From IMG/VR virus record IMGVR_UViG_3300045125_000044, positions 1 through 27,985 of that record: a stretch of DNA of 27,985 nucleotides; one strand, 5' to 3'. The DNA comes from a virus. Below, piece by piece: positions 5,496 through 16,350 of this stretch. The notes below the pieces were generated by a model. The model had not been told where the DNA came from, ran no database searches, and saw only the letters and a program-made list of their open reading frames with translations. Made by a program: the position numbers and the translations under genes. The first letter of the stretch is position 1, and each line of letters begins with the position of its first letter.

Positions 5496-8120
5496 TTCGA
5501 CAATATATACGGCTGGCAGGCCACTGAAGCCTGACGCCCGGTTGAGGTATCAGTGATGTAGCAAATAAATTCCTGCTGCACCGTGTCGCCAATAGTCGGG
5601 CCTCCAACAATACCTGTCCAAGTAGTCGTTGCAGCGGTCGGGCTGTTAGTGGTCAGCGAGCCAGTCGCCCAAAATGTTGCGCTCATATACCCAATCGTAG
5701 GTATAGTTTCCGCTGCCGCCAACCACGGTGACAGTCACCGAGGCGGTTGTTGCCGAGCCGCTACCAACACGAGGAACCTGATGGGGCGAAGTTAGACACC
5801 GTAGCGCCGAAGTTGGCTACACGTACTGAGTTCAGAGTTGCCGTAGTGAAACTTTTCCGTCCGTCGCGAGAGCAAAGATACCATTTGTTTTTGTGGCCGA
5901 TCCGCGTGCAGTACTTGCAAGGCCATACCACAAGACAAGATCAGATGAAGCCCGAACCCAGCTCCATGCCTGACAACATAACTGCCCGCTGTCAGGTCAA
6001 CTAGCTCCCGCCGTCATGTTGCCAAAATCAGCGCTGATAGCCGATAGCGTAAAGCTGACGTGTCAGTTCTCCAGCCGCTCACCGATCCATCCACCAGCCT
6101 GACGCCAGGAAGCGTCAGATTTGTACCGTCAAATGCTGATCGCCCAGACGCCCCGCCAACGCTGAATTTATAGACGCCGGGTCCGTCCTCGCCAAGAAAT
6201 ACGCCGTTGCCGTCGTAGCTTGTACCGCTTGTGATGATCTTGCCGCTGCCTCCAAGCGTCAACGTACCGTTAACCGACAGGCTGCCTGTGTTGGCCGTCA
6301 TGGCGGACAAGCTTGTTACGCTGATCTTCGCTGCCGTGACAGCCTGGCGTCAATTTTATCCGCAGTCACGGCGCTAGCGGCTATTTTAGCAGTCTCAATT
6401 GCACCGGCGGATATCTTGGCCGCAGTAACGGCATTTGCCGCCAGTTCATTGGCCGTGATCGTCCCAACCGCTATTTTTGCCGTCGTTACCGCATTTGCTG
6501 CAAGCTCATCTGTTGAGATAGCCCCAGCGGCGATCTGCCGGCGCAGTGATCGTATCAGAAGCTATCTGCGCGGCTGTAATGGTGTTAGCGGCTATCCGGA
6601 GCAGCCAGCTATACTTAGCGGCTCATTTGCGCCGGCTGTGAATTGTAACGCTTTTGCCATGCTGTCCAGATGCCATCACGGCCTGTTACCAAGCAGGTAT
6701 TTTTGGGGTTGTAATTGCACTTGTTAGCAATCTGAGTTTCAGTGATTGTTCCGGTTATTTTTGCCGCATAGGCGACAGCATCAATCTGAGCGTTTGTAAT
6801 TGTACCGGTAAGGTCTGTTGTAGGTACGGTTTGATATACGCGCTACCATTCCAGCGATACAGGAAGCCATCGGTCGTATTGAACACGCTGTTGGTACTGC
6901 TTAACTCCCGGCACACTTGAGACAAGTGTCACGGGCTCAATGCTGGCGGCGAACTTGGCGGTATTGATCGCAGCATCCGCGATCTGCGCCTGCACGATCT
7001 GCCGGTGATATCCACGGCAGGAACTGCCGTTGTCCAGCTTGTCCCCGTGTACCTGTAAAGCTTGTCATCTGTCGTAAGAAAAACCAATCGGCCCTCAAAC
7101 AGGCTTGTTACTGGCAGACTGGCGACAATTTCATACCCGGTGCGGACTTTGGAAACGCTGAAACTGCGGACATAGTCAACGCCTTCAAAAGAAGTCGTGA
7201 TGACAAGAGATCCTATGTCAGCGTCCATCGCGGTTACTCTAAAGCAACCCTTTGGCTTTCCGGCGACTGGAGTATCTGCCGCCGTGTTAATGGTTCCTGT
7301 TACGCCTGATCCCGCAACAGCAAACGTAGCCGTTGCCGTTTCATTCGCCGCGCCTTTGAATACAGTTACTTGACCGTCAACGTCAGAAAAGCTCGGAACG
7401 GTTCCATCAGCATATGCAAATACAGCAGCCGCAGCCTTGCTGAGATTGACCACGACTGCATCTGTTCCAGAACCAGACGATCCATCGGTTCCGTCGCGAA
7501 TAATTGACACAACATTTTTGCTGCACAAGCGCGCCAAAGTCATTTGACCGGTAAAGCTGACAGCGAACAAAAACTGTTCCTATCGGGATTGTGTAAGCTT
7601 TTACACTTTCATCGCTCGAGCTGATATACTGCGTAACGTAGTTTACGCCGTCATTGCTTGTTCCAATGATAAACCTGCCAGCATAAGCCAGACGCGAACC
7701 GACGCCGTCATCCTGAAACGCTGAAAAAGTAATCGGCGGACGGACTAAAGCTTCCGTCAGCAAGCAAGCGAACAACTGACACAGACGCTTGCAGAACAAA
7801 ACCAAATCCGCCAGCATAATTTGTAATCGCAAAGTTCAAATCACTATAAACAAGCTGTCCATCTTTATCTTTGATAACGATGGAGTATGGCAGTTGCGAA
7901 GCAATGATATTTGACGGGCGCGCCTTCGCGGCTCGGATAGCCGGCAATCGTTCTTATCGGTTGAACAGCCGTAGTTGTTGCGCTGCTGTCCCAGTAGACC
8001 GTGATGGGGTTTGTCTCGGGGTTTTGTATCAGGCTGGCCAATATAGATATACCCATCATCAAGCACTTGCCCCGACCGATCGTAAAACAACAGAAACGGC
8101 TGAGTGACGACAACGCTCAT
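5494..8120 (-). CDS. Tailspike/tail fiber with P22-type head-binding domain
   Basis: Starts at ATG 8118-8120 with GAGG nine bases upstream. The N-terminus MSVVVTQPFLLFYDRSGQVL, then DDGYIYIGQPDTNPETNP and AVQPIRTIAGYPSR, is the head-binding domain that attaches P22-family tailspikes to the tail. It is followed by a beta-rich region (7400-7950), a domain with EGRLVFLTTDDKLYRYTG and TSWTTAVPAVDITG, repeats of ITANELAANAVTAAKI type (6330-6660), and a C-terminal part with SLSVNGTLTLGGSGKIITSG and LVLWYGLASTARG. A final TASVTVTVVGGSGNYTYDW domain ends LPAVYIVE. The ITAAKI and WYG segments resemble lambda J-like tip proteins and long-tail fibers. At least six frame changes; about 870 residues. Likely the main receptor-binding protein. 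No catalytic depolymerase motif is visible. Confidence 0.75.
6330..6660 (-). repeat. ITAxKIAAxAITAxELAANAVTA-type coding repeats
   Basis: On the minus strand the tailspike reads successive short units such as STDELAANAVTTAKI, AVGTITANELAANAVTAAKI and SAGAIETAKIAASAVTADKI. This degenerate repeat of about 9-10 residues is typical of the hinge or shaft part of phage tail fibers and J-like proteins. Frame changes break it near 6345, 6540 and 6650. Confidence 0.65.
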
Positions 8121-8129
8121 TCTGTGGCC

Positions 8130-10766
8130 TCACGTCCCATTCGCGGCTGTACTTGTGACTGTCTGTCGCCTGTGCCAATTCCGGTTCCGATGCCGAGCGC
8201 TCAGGGCCGTCCGCAACCATCTATCGGGGTTATCGATCCCCGACAACCTGGCCCAATTCCTGAACGCATCGCTGTTCTTCGCAGCGTTGAATATGCGCTG
8301 ATTGACGGCCTGCTTGGTCGAGATGTTAATTACAAGTTGCTGCCATTCTGGCGAGGCAAACAACTCTCCGGCTGCGTTCAGGACTTTCTTGTTTCCCTGC
8401 GTTAAGACGCTTGTCAGCATGGCGCTCGTCGCCCGGCAACGGGTCCGGGCCATTGCTCCACCTGGCCACTGTTGCCGATCCCATGACAGCCTGTCTTCCC
8501 AGAGGAGAGCGAAGGACTTCTCTAATCAATCCCTCAGCCATCATTCCCTGAACAAGCGCCTGGTTAGCCTTGCCGGTTGTCATGACCTGCGCGCGTGCGT
8601 CTGTGATGCGCTTTGATATCTCATAAAGATCCCGCAGGAACTTGTCTCCTCCGGTCCGAGCGTCGTCGCCACGGTCTTGTAAATTTCCGAATTGCCGCCG
8701 GAGCCCCTGATAGAGGTTGACGTATTTGGAGAACCCGAAGCCGTTGGTTTTCTCCTCGCGTGCTGCGCCGGCAATGGCGCTGGCGACTGCGCGTTTCCTG
8801 AGATCCTCGGGCAGAGAGCGGACGACGCGATTAAAGCCCGTAATGTCGCCCTTGGCGCCGCTCTGGATCGTTGACACCAGTTTGCGGGCAATGGACCCGT
8901 TCCGCTCGTCACCGAACAGGCTGACAATCCCGTCCTCCAGCGCCTTGCGTTTTGCTACGATCTGGCTTGCTACCCGAAGGTCCGCGCGCAGGGCATCCCC
9001 GCCAACCTGCTGCGCGTAGGACAGTTGATCTTCGCTCAACGCGCCATAAAGACGCTTCAGGATGCCACTGTTGACGTCCTTGTAGGGACCGCTCGCGCGC
9101 TGCAATGCCTGGCCGACATCATTCTTCATGCGCATCAGGGCAGTATATGTCACCGGTTTCTCACGCCCCGGAGACGCCATGTCCATGAGTTCGCGCTCAA
9201 GGGATGTCAGTTTTGAAGTATCACCTCCAAGATCGCTCACAACGCTGTCAATCAAACGGCGGGAGTTGACCATATCGACGGTGGGGGCGACACCAGCTTT
9301 GGAAGGAAAAGCTGCTGCGGTTGCTTTAGCCATGCGCTCTGCTTCCGCAGCCTCACGCGCAGCCTTTCCCGGACTAATAGCCTCCGCTGCTTTTAGCCAT
9401 GCGCTCTGCTTCCGCAGCCTCACGCGCAGCCTTTCCCGGACTAATAGCCTCCGCTGCTTTAGCCATGCGCTTCTGCTTCCGCATCAAAAGCGGCTTTGGG
9501 AGGAGGGTGAAGCGCGAGTAGCGCTAGCTGCCGGCGCTTCCGCCCTAAGAAGTTTTGCATTTATCCGCGCATACATCTCGTCTGCTTGCTTTTGCAGATC
9601 CCTTTGCGTGGTGTTCATCGACTGCAAGACAGTGTCGGAAATTTCTGCAAGATCGGGCGATCCATCTATCATCGCCATCGCCTCGTCCGCCTGCGTGGCG
9701 GCGCGCTCAACTGCATCCGTCCACGCAGCGCTTGCCACCGTTCCCGGCATTGAGCGTGTCAGTCCGATCGCTTCCTTGAGTTGCGTATGGTCGATCAGGA
9801 CATCCGGCGGGAGATCAATTCCGAGACGACTTGCGGCGGCGGGGCTTCGGGGTTGATCGCCGCAGCTTTGGCCAGCCGATCAACCGCCTGCTGGCTTCCC
9901 ATGCCGCCACGGGCTGCAAGGTTTGCGTCCCTTGCAACGTCTTCGTAAGTCATCGGAATGCGCTCACGATGGGCGCTTGGCCCCACGGGAACGCGAAGCG
10001 TGACGTTTGTCTGATTTCCGAAATCCTGTTCCAGCATTGCGCGCGATGCCGGGCCGCCAGGGCCAAATCCACGCAACCCGCCGATCATGGATGTCCCCAT
10101 GCCTCCGGCAAGACCGCCCAGCAAGGCCCGGCGCCGATCTGCACAAGCGGAGAAGCGCCTTCCTGACGCATCTTTTCAGCCGCGGCGGCTCCGGCTGCGC
10201 CTGCTACAGTCTGGGCCACTGGAGCTTCTGCTGCGACTTGGGCAACACGCTGCGTTAGTGTTCCCGGCGCTGCCCAGCCGCTACGCTGCGAGCCAGACCC
10301 ACGCCACCAAGCGCCCCAGCAGCGCCAGCGGTTGTCTTCTCGGCCAGTTGTCCGGCTTCTGTTTGCGGGCGCGGCATTCCGGCTGCGTCCATAAGGGCGT
10401 TAAGGGCGTCTGTCGGCTTGGTTAGTTGCGTTCCGAAAAGAGCATTGACGCCGTCAACCAGTGGATCACCTACGAACTGGGACAGGGCCATGGCGCTAAC
10501 GCCAGCCGCGGCGCCGGGAAGTCCGCCGCCAACCGCAGCCCCTCCAAGACCGGCGCTGAGATATGGCGTCACGCCACGGCTAACACCCGCCAGAACGTCA
10601 GTTGCCGTTTCAACGCGGTCCCATGGTGGAGCCCGTCTGCTGCTGGTTGTTGAGCCGCTTCCCTTTCAGCGATCCTGCGAGCAGCGATCTGCAACGCTTC
10701 GTCAGGTGATCCGGCGCGGACCACCATGATGGAACCATCACTGAGCCTGACGTCATATTCTTCCAT
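8130..10766 (-). CDS. Large DNA-ejection protein (P22 gp16-like position)
   Basis: Starts MEEYDVRLSDGSIMVVRAGS at ATG 10764-10766, a short N-terminal domain of the DGSxxxVxAxSPDEAL type. Glycine/alanine-rich hydrophobic segments follow (YLSAGLGGAAVGGGLPGAAA; AGLAGGLAGGMGTSMIGGLR), suited to crossing a membrane. The rest is helical: RSMPGTVASAAWTDAVERAA, a repeated EAERMAKAAEAISPGKAARE block, and a long domain to FRNWARLSGIDNPDRWLRTA. About 870 residues with five or six frame changes. It is the last and largest of three consecutive ejection-type genes, matching the order gp7-gp20-gp16 in P22. Such proteins leave the virion with the DNA and form the channel through the envelope. The match is by position and composition, not by a recognised motif. 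Confidence 0.65.
9324..9483 (-). repeat. 66-bp tandem coding repeat in ejection protein
   Basis: A 66-base unit (22 codons, EAERMAKAAEAISPGKAARE plus two residues) occurs twice almost without change, with AGCCATGCGCTCTGCTTCCG at 9328 and 9395 and a partial third copy from 9461. The first spacing is 67 because of one extra T (TTTT against TTT), which breaks the frame there. The third copy has an extra T in GCGCTTCTGC. The repeat extends an alpha-helical coil. Confidence 0.85.
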
Positions 10767-10769
10767 GGA

Positions 10770-12219
10770 TCACTCTGACGTTGGGCGCTGCCTAGCGCGT
10801 GGTGTGGCCTGCAATGGAACTACTGAACCTCTTGAGCCGCCTGCTGCGCCCATGCGCGTTTTGGCCTCGACATGAGCAAGCCGATCTCCGACCGTGCTGC
10901 CTGGAATGCTGAGGAAGCGAGCCTGTTCGTTGAGATATGTGCAAGCTTTTCCTGAGCCGCTTTCGTCCAGAACCCACTTTCTGAGATTAGGCGGCCGTCA
11001 AATTCGCTGGCAGCGCCGTAGCAAGCGCAGGTTGAGTTCCCCCTCGCTCAGAGCGCCGAAGGTGACTGATCCGATGACATCCAAGCCGAGACGCGACTGA
11101 AGGTTGCGCAGTTCTATCGTTGAGGCATCCCAAGCCGGAAGGGCTGACTCAATAACACCCGTCGAAGCGCCACGATCGATTGCTTCAACAACCTGATCCA
11201 GATTTCCGATGTTCCTTTGAACATTGCTGAGAGCCGCAAGGCTTCCTTGGCTTCTCCTTCTGGCCAAGCGTGGCGCCTGCTCTGGCTCCGGCTCGCCGCC
11301 CCTGAAGTTCGGTTCCAATCCTGTTGGCTTCTGCAATGACCCGCTGCGCTTCATCACCCTCAACAATTTGGCCTTGCGGGTTGCGGACAATGCGAGTTCC
11401 ATCCTTCATCGCGGCGATAAAGGTTCCGTCATCAAGTATCTTGGATGATTGCACCTCGCTGCCAGCTGAGCTTTGCGCTTGCTGCTCATATGCAATCTTG
11501 TTTACTTCAGCCCTGTCTCTTGCGATCTGTAGGCCCTGAGACGCTGAAGCTCTAGGTCGCCTTTTTTCAGCCTCCATTGGAGCGTTTGCGAGCTTTTTGT
11601 ATGTTTTCAAGCACATTATCGTACATACCTTTTTCCGGCTCGAAATCTGAAGCGCCAAGCATAAGAGTTGCTTTAAGGAGTGTCCGGCCTTCTTCCGTTC
11701 CCATCTGGTCAAGGAATATCTTGGCGGCGTTGGCGCTTCTCCGATCGCCGCTGTTCAATGCCGCTTCATATTGCGCTTTCCAGGTCGGCCTTAGCGACAT
11801 CATTCTGATCCAATTCAAGGGCCGCAAGTGGTCGTGTCAGGTTTCCGAACGCAAATCCTCGCTTTGCGTCATTCGACATTTTGGAAAGCATTTCTTCGCC
11901 AAAAGTTTCCCACCCTCGGCGTTAACAGCTTTGACCATTGCCACGTCTTTAGGAGTTATCGTCCCGGCTGCAACCTTGTCGTAAAAGTCAGCCATGACCA
12001 TTTGCACGCGCTCGGCGTTCGCCATCTCCTGCTGAACTCAGGGCAAGCCTCGCCTGCGCTTCCTGCATCTGGAGCGCAAACAACTGTGCTTTGCTGTTGC
12101 TCCTGCCTCGCCTGCTGGGCGGCCGATCGCTCCTGCTGAAGGATCTGCGCGCCAGCGCCGTAGCCCTGAAGGGCGGCCTGGAATGGGTTGATGACGTCCA
12201 TTTGGTAATTTATCGCCAT
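10770..12219 (-). CDS. DNA-ejection/transfer protein (P22 gp20-like position)
   Basis: Starts MAINYQMDVINPFQAALQGY at ATG 12217-12219, followed by a Gln-rich helix (GAGAQILQQERSAAQQARQE), an N-terminal layout typical of phage DNA-transfer proteins. Frame changes then connect MVMADFYDKVAAGTITPKDV, ANAAKIFLDQMGTEEGRTLL, LDDGTFIAAMKDGTRIVRNP, and a conserved-looking C-terminus with NLDQVVEAIDRGASTGVIES, LRNLQSRLGLDVIGSVTFGA, LSEGELNLAL and AKTRMGAAGG. The probable stop is TGA 10770-10772, four bases before the next start. About 480 residues. The segment LGLDVIGSVTFGALSEGELN is the strongest family-like signal. A virion protein ejected ahead of the DNA is the likely role. Confidence 0.65.
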
Positions 12220-12220
12220 G

Positions 12221-13077
12221 TCAGATCCCGACGGCCGGCCCGTTACAACAGGCTGTCCGTAAGCAAAGGCAGACGCATCCGTGCCCGGCCCCATATACGC
12301 GAGAAGCGACGGGTCATAGACCGACTGCGTGGCGCCGGCCATGTTGCTGGAACCGCCAAACCCGCCAAACAGACCGCGTCCGGCCGCAAAACCAATCGAT
12401 CCTGCAATGTTGCCCCACATGTTCGCATTCGCCTGGCCGCGCGCCAGAGCCAGTTGGAGCCGCAATGTCGCCGCGGTTCATGGCGCCGCGGCTGCGAAAA
12501 TCGCTGCGCCCTCGCTGGCCATAAAGCTGGCCGTGCCTGCTGGCCAAAGGCCTGCGCCTCCGGCGGCCTGACCGGCTGCGGACGCCTGGCCAATGGCTGT
12601 CAGGCCGCCCAAGGCGCTGGTATTGTTGATTGATCGGAGGCTTGACAGGACTTCAGGCCAGGTTCTTGGCCAGCGAGGCTTGGACATTGCCGCCCCTCGG
12701 GCCACCCGTGGCGGCTGCTGACTGGAGAATGGCCTCCTCGCCCTGCCGGGTCAGCGCCGCGAACTCCGGCCCCCCTCGATGGTGGCGCGAATGGCCGCCT
12801 GCTGGGCCTCTGGGCCGGACACGCCGGCAAGATCAAGCTGACGGGCCAGAGCGCCGCCGCCAGCCTCGACATAGGGCCGGAAGAGCTTCTGGATGGCGTC
12901 GAACTGCCGCCGCTGTTCCTCCATGGCAAGGCGCGTTGCTTCGCTGCGGCCCAGGTTGCCTGCTCGGGTGGATTGCGTCTGGGCGGCTGCGGCGGTCTTG
13001 GCGGCGCTTTTCTGCGCTTTGGACGCCATCGCACCGCCAATGATGCTAGACCCTACAAGAGCGAGGAGACCCCACAT
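12221..13077 (-). CDS. DNA-ejection protein (P22 gp7-like position)
   Basis: Starts MWGLLALVGSSIIGGAMASK at ATG 13075-13077, in a TAATG overlap with the previous stop. A short hydrophobic leader is followed by an Ala/Gln-rich helix (KSAAKTAAAAQTQSTRAGNL), then RRQFDAIQKLFRPYVEAGGG and, after a frame change near 12770, FAALTRQGEEAILQSAA. Further on are QRLGGLTAIGQASAAGQAAG and NMWGNIAGSIGFAAGRGLFG. The order of leader, LFRPYVEAGxxAL, EExIxxSAAATGGxRGGN and GxxxGQASAAGQ matches the N-terminal ejection proteins seen in many P22-like phages. About 285 residues with four or more frame changes. The end is placed at TGA 12221-12223, assuming one missing base in GGGCCGG. Confidence 0.65.
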
Positions 13078-13474
13078 TAGTCATACTCCTCCTCTTTCTC
13101 GATCTCTTCCCAGCTCTTGCAGACCGGCCCGCGTTGCAGGCGAACTCGTGCTCCTCGCAATACCCGCGCGGGCCGCCCATTTCGTCGTAGGGCGTGATCC
13201 TGATGGCTTCGAGCATGGCCTGCGTGGTCTCGCAATTCTTCCAGTATTCGCAATTTGCGCACATCCGGCGCCGAGGCTTCGTCCGGCTCAATGCCCCAAG
13301 CGCGGGCCATCTGATCGTAAAGGGTTTATTAGACCCCTTCACGATGCTGGGCGCCTCAGGACCATAGCCCCATTCCTCGATGGTCATCTGCCGGTTCAGG
13401 TCGTGCTCACGCTGCGTCAACTCGGGCTCTGGGATGCCGCCCATCAGGCCAAGCGTAAAATCCTCATACTTCAT
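13077..13474 (-). CDS. Cysteine-rich virion-region protein
   Basis: Starts MKYEDFTLGLMGGIPEPELT at 13472-13474 in a TGATG overlap with the gene upstream. A frame change near 13320-13270 joins PFTIDQMARAWGIEPDEA to a cysteine cluster, CANCEYWKNCETTQAMLEA, then GGPRGYCEEHEFACNAGR. The pattern C-x2-C-x6-C and, further on, C-x6-C suggests binding of zinc or another metal. It ends EEIEKEEEYD at TAA 13077-13079, overlapping the next ATG. About 131 residues. The place between head-closure and ejection genes hints at a virion or assembly role, but no family is recognised. Confidence 0.6.
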
Positions 13475-13808
13475 CAGGATATCTCCACGGCCGACACCGC
13501 AGGGTTAACGTAGTTGACGCCGACGCGATAGTGGAAATGAAGCTGCCAGCTCCGAGAACCTGCCCGACCAGCTCGGGGCGGAGATAGGTCTCGTCGGGGA
13601 CAACGGTCTTGGTATCGATGATCAAGTTAGAGTTTCCAGCCGACCCGCTGACCGTGACCAGGTTGACGCTGAAAGTCGCGTTGCTGGCGCCCGTGTTGGT
13701 GACCGTCGCCTTGTCGATGATGGCTTTGACCGCCGTGGCCGTATACTGGCTGGTCTGGCTGCTTTCCATTTGCTTGGGCGGGACAAGGACTTTTGCGATC
13801 ACGGCCAT
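13474..13808 (-). CDS. Small beta-rich structural-type protein
   Basis: Starts MAVIAKVLVPPKQMESSQTS at 13806-13808, then QYTATAVKAIIDKATVTNTG, NATFSVNLVTVSG and PDETYLRPELVGQVLGAG. One frame change near 13500 changes the last residues from CRPWRYPDEV to a form ending VSAVEIS and TGA 13474-13476. The alternating hydrophobic pattern with Thr/Ser/Asn suggests a beta-sandwich. This type of protein often sits next to the following gene in podovirus virion clusters. A decoration or tail-accessory role is likely but unproven. About 110 residues. Confidence 0.6.
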
Positions 13809-13811
13809 GGC

Positions 13812-14612
13812 TTACCCCTTGATATTGTTTGTAACAGTTACGATTACCGCTGGGAACGGCTGGAACTGGGGCGGCTGCGGCGAACTGCATAATCTGGACG
13901 CCCGTATCGTTCACCGCCCACTTATATTCAATGTAATCGCCCGCTTTGAGGTCGAATATGTAATTCCAGGCGGCCACCGCCTCGGAGTTGTTCCCCTCGA
14001 TCCGAAGCCGCGTTGCCGCTGCTGGCGACATCCGTACCATTTTTTGCATACCATAAATAGAATAGGCCCTTGCCTCCGGTGGTCTTATCGATCTGGATTG
14101 AGTGCTGGAAGTCATAGACCCTGGCCTGGTCAACCGTGATCTGCGTCGCTGGCGATCCGGCTAGGTGAGACCCGAAGCCAAGTCCGTATTGGAAGAAGCT
14201 GACGCTGTAAGCCAGTATTGATCGCCGCCGCCGTCTGCGTGTTGAGGTCATAGAAGCTCCGTAAGACAGGCGCTTAACCGGCACAATCGGCGGCGCCAGC
14301 GCCAGCCATTGCACCGCATCCCCAATCCTGCCTAGGGAGGCGATTGCAGAACTGCGCAAGGGCCGTGGCCGTCATCCGCCTGGATAACCCGCTGGGCGAG
14401 TTCGCCGAGCAATGGCCGTCAACACCTCGGCCTGATCCTGCGCCGCGCCAAGGGCCAGCGTATTGGCCTCGATGGCTACATTGAGCGAGACAATATCCGC
14501 AGGGTCAACTCGCCGCCACGCGAAACAGCCGCTCAATTGATCTTATCGCTTCGGGGTCATCCCCAACGAAGGCGGCGATCTGGTTGCGGGTCAGGGGTTT
14601 CGGATCTGCCAT
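13812..14612 (-). CDS. Virion protein with C-terminal jelly-roll-like domain
   Basis: ATG 14610-14612 overlaps the gp10-like stop as TAATG. The N-terminal part (MADPKPLTRNQIAAFVGDDP, EAIRSIERLFRVA) is helical. After frame changes near 14510, 14400 and 14270 the C-terminal domain reads VPVKRLSYGA, VYDFQHSIQIDKTTGGKGLF, YLWYAKNGTDV, RLRIEGNNSEAVAAWNYIFD and LKAGDYIEYKWAVNDTGVQI. The VYxFQxSxQ / GxGxLFxWxxxNGTxV / GDYxExxW pattern recalls C1q/TNF-like jelly rolls, which phages use as fiber or head-tail tips; this fold is an inference. About 266 residues. Stop TAA 13812-13814. Confidence 0.6.
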
Positions 14613-16116
14613 TACCAGGCCAGCGGCTCGAGCCGCGCCTCAAGCCAGGCGAAACTCAGGAAAGCGTCACTGTCGCCGGAGAACCGCTGGATACGCCAGT
14701 TTCGCATTGCGCCCTGCTGCATCCAGACCAGCCGCTTGGCGCGGTTGCCGATCCGTTCCGGCGCGGATAAACTTCTGCTGACTGTAAGTCACACCATCAT
14801 CTGAATACTGCGTGGAGATCGTCGGATCGATCCCCAGCGCAACCCGACCCGTCAGCGCCACCAGTTCAAGGTCATGGACGATGACCCCTCGTCCTTCGTT
14901 GTAGATGATTGGCGTTGAGAATGACCATCCAACTTTCTGGTCCCAGTGTCGCGAAGTGTTGTCCGTGAGATATCCGAAAAGAGGAGACTGCGTGTCAGCA
15001 GTGTTCCATCGCTCGTAACAGTAAACCAATTTGCTGGATCGATATTCACCTAGTCCGCTGAGACTTGAAGTCAAAATATGCCAAACAGGTTGTTGCATCG
15101 CTCTGCTGACCATGGCATCGTAAACAAGCGTCTGATCAGGAAGGTGGATAAGAAGTTGCTGACAATCGCGATCAAGGCGCGTCTCCATGAAGGCGTTAGC
15201 TAGCTGCGCTTCCGTGTATCCTTGCAGGATGATATCCACCTCGCGCGTAGATATCTTCTGGCTGACGCCATTCGCGCCAAGCCAGACGGCGTTGGCCTCG
15301 CCGTAATCCAGACCCGACAAAAGCAATCTGGTCGATGAATGCGCAGTTGGCGTTGACCCCCACGCTTCCCCGGTGATCTGCGCGCCTTGAATACGCTCGA
15401 ACGGAAAACCGCTGGTTCCGACGTTCTGGAACACTTCGATGGTGTGGCGGTTGACCGCATACACTTCATTCCGCAGCTTTATCAGCCCGACGACAGGGTC
15501 AGGATCGATCTCGCTTGAGCCATACTTGAGAGGATCAACAGCGAAAGGATTGTTCAGCTCGGTGATGACGAGAAATTCGCCATCGGTTGTCATGAAGTAG
15601 CCATCCACCCAGACCACATCCACCACGGTCCCAAGGTCCGGGTCGGTCACCTGCGCCAACGTTGTTCCATCGTAGAGATAAAGCTTCCCATCCGCCGCGA
15701 TGGCTGAGATAATCGAAGCTATAAACCATTATAGCTCGATCCGTGCCGGTGATGGTTCCAATCGTCGTCACCACGCCGGTTGCGCTGATGCTGACCAGGC
15801 TGGTTCCCATCACCCGATACAGAATGTTATTCCACTCCACCCCGCCACGATCAAGGCCAGGACCAATTCCACGATTATTGTTGGTTGATCGTCCGTTTAT
15901 ATAACTGCCATTTCGCGTCAGGATTTCTGATCCGTCGCGCGCAATAATTGTCGGAGTTGTCACCTCATACTCAGTCACTATACCATCCGCCGGGCGCAGA
16001 TATCCCGAGCTGATCCCCTGCGGCTGGGAAATCGGCGCCAGATTGCGCGGGTAAGCAACGCGAAAGTCAGCGTTGCTATCCGAAAACACTCCGACAGAAT
16101 AGGTATCTGAGCCAAT
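14612..16116 (-). CDS. Packaged-DNA stabilisation protein, P22 gp10-like
   Basis: This tail-hub protein seals the portal-gp4 channel after packaging. Two large frame segments join near 15700. The first begins VGVFSDSNADFRVAYPRNLA and has SSGYLRPADGIVTEYEV and NILYRVMGTSLVSISATG. The second has DVVWVDGYFMTTDGEFLVIT, AVNRHTIEVFQNVGTSGFPF, VWLGANGVSQKISTREVDII, CQQLLIHLPDQTLVYDAM and SRHWDQKVGWSF. The motif LLIHLPxxTLVYDA and the order of repeated beta-propeller-like segments match P22 gp10. A shift near 14740 leads to the C-terminal DAFLSFAWLEARLEPLAW and TAA 14612-14614. The start is unclear: KIGSDTYSVG lies upstream in frame, but no ATG is visible. About 500 residues (P22 gp10: 472). Confidence 0.8.
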
Positions 16117-16118
16117 TT

Positions 16119-16349
16119 TTACTGCTTTCCAGCAACAATGGCTGCGTTAATCGGCGCAAGATCGTATCCGGCCCACCAATCATTCGTGAGCATCTGCTCA
16201 AGGTGGAGGACGTTGCGGGCAAGCATGTCGAGGTCATCCGCATCCTGCGTCGGGACGAGCGCGTTGATAAGGGCTACGCTGTCCAGGAGGGCGCTGTAGT
16301 GGCGGGCAATTTGCTCGGCGCTGGGCGGTTCGACGACAAAATCAGGCAT
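16119..16349 (-). CDS. Small fiber-associated protein, 76 aa
   Basis: Intact from ATG 16347-16349 to TAA 16119-16121, directly after the S74 fiber stop. MPDFVVEPPSAEQIARHYSA, then a helical part, DLDMLARNVLHLEQMLTNDW, and WAGYDLAPINAAIVAGKQ. The NVxHLExMLxxDxWxGxDLxPxxxAI pattern is common in small proteins encoded next to phage fibers and receptor-binding proteins. A fiber-assembly or capping role is an inference from position. Confidence 0.7.
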   Translation of the reverse strand: MPDFVVEPPSAEQIARHYSALLDSVALINALVPTQDADDLDMLARNVLHLEQMLTNDWWAGYDLAPINAAIVAGKQ

Positions 16350-16350
16350 G

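Noticed and set aside
9128-9856. 242-codon plus-strand open frame
   Set aside because: It lies antisense to the large ejection protein. The product is Ser/Ala/Arg-rich without motifs, a typical shadow in GC-rich DNA.
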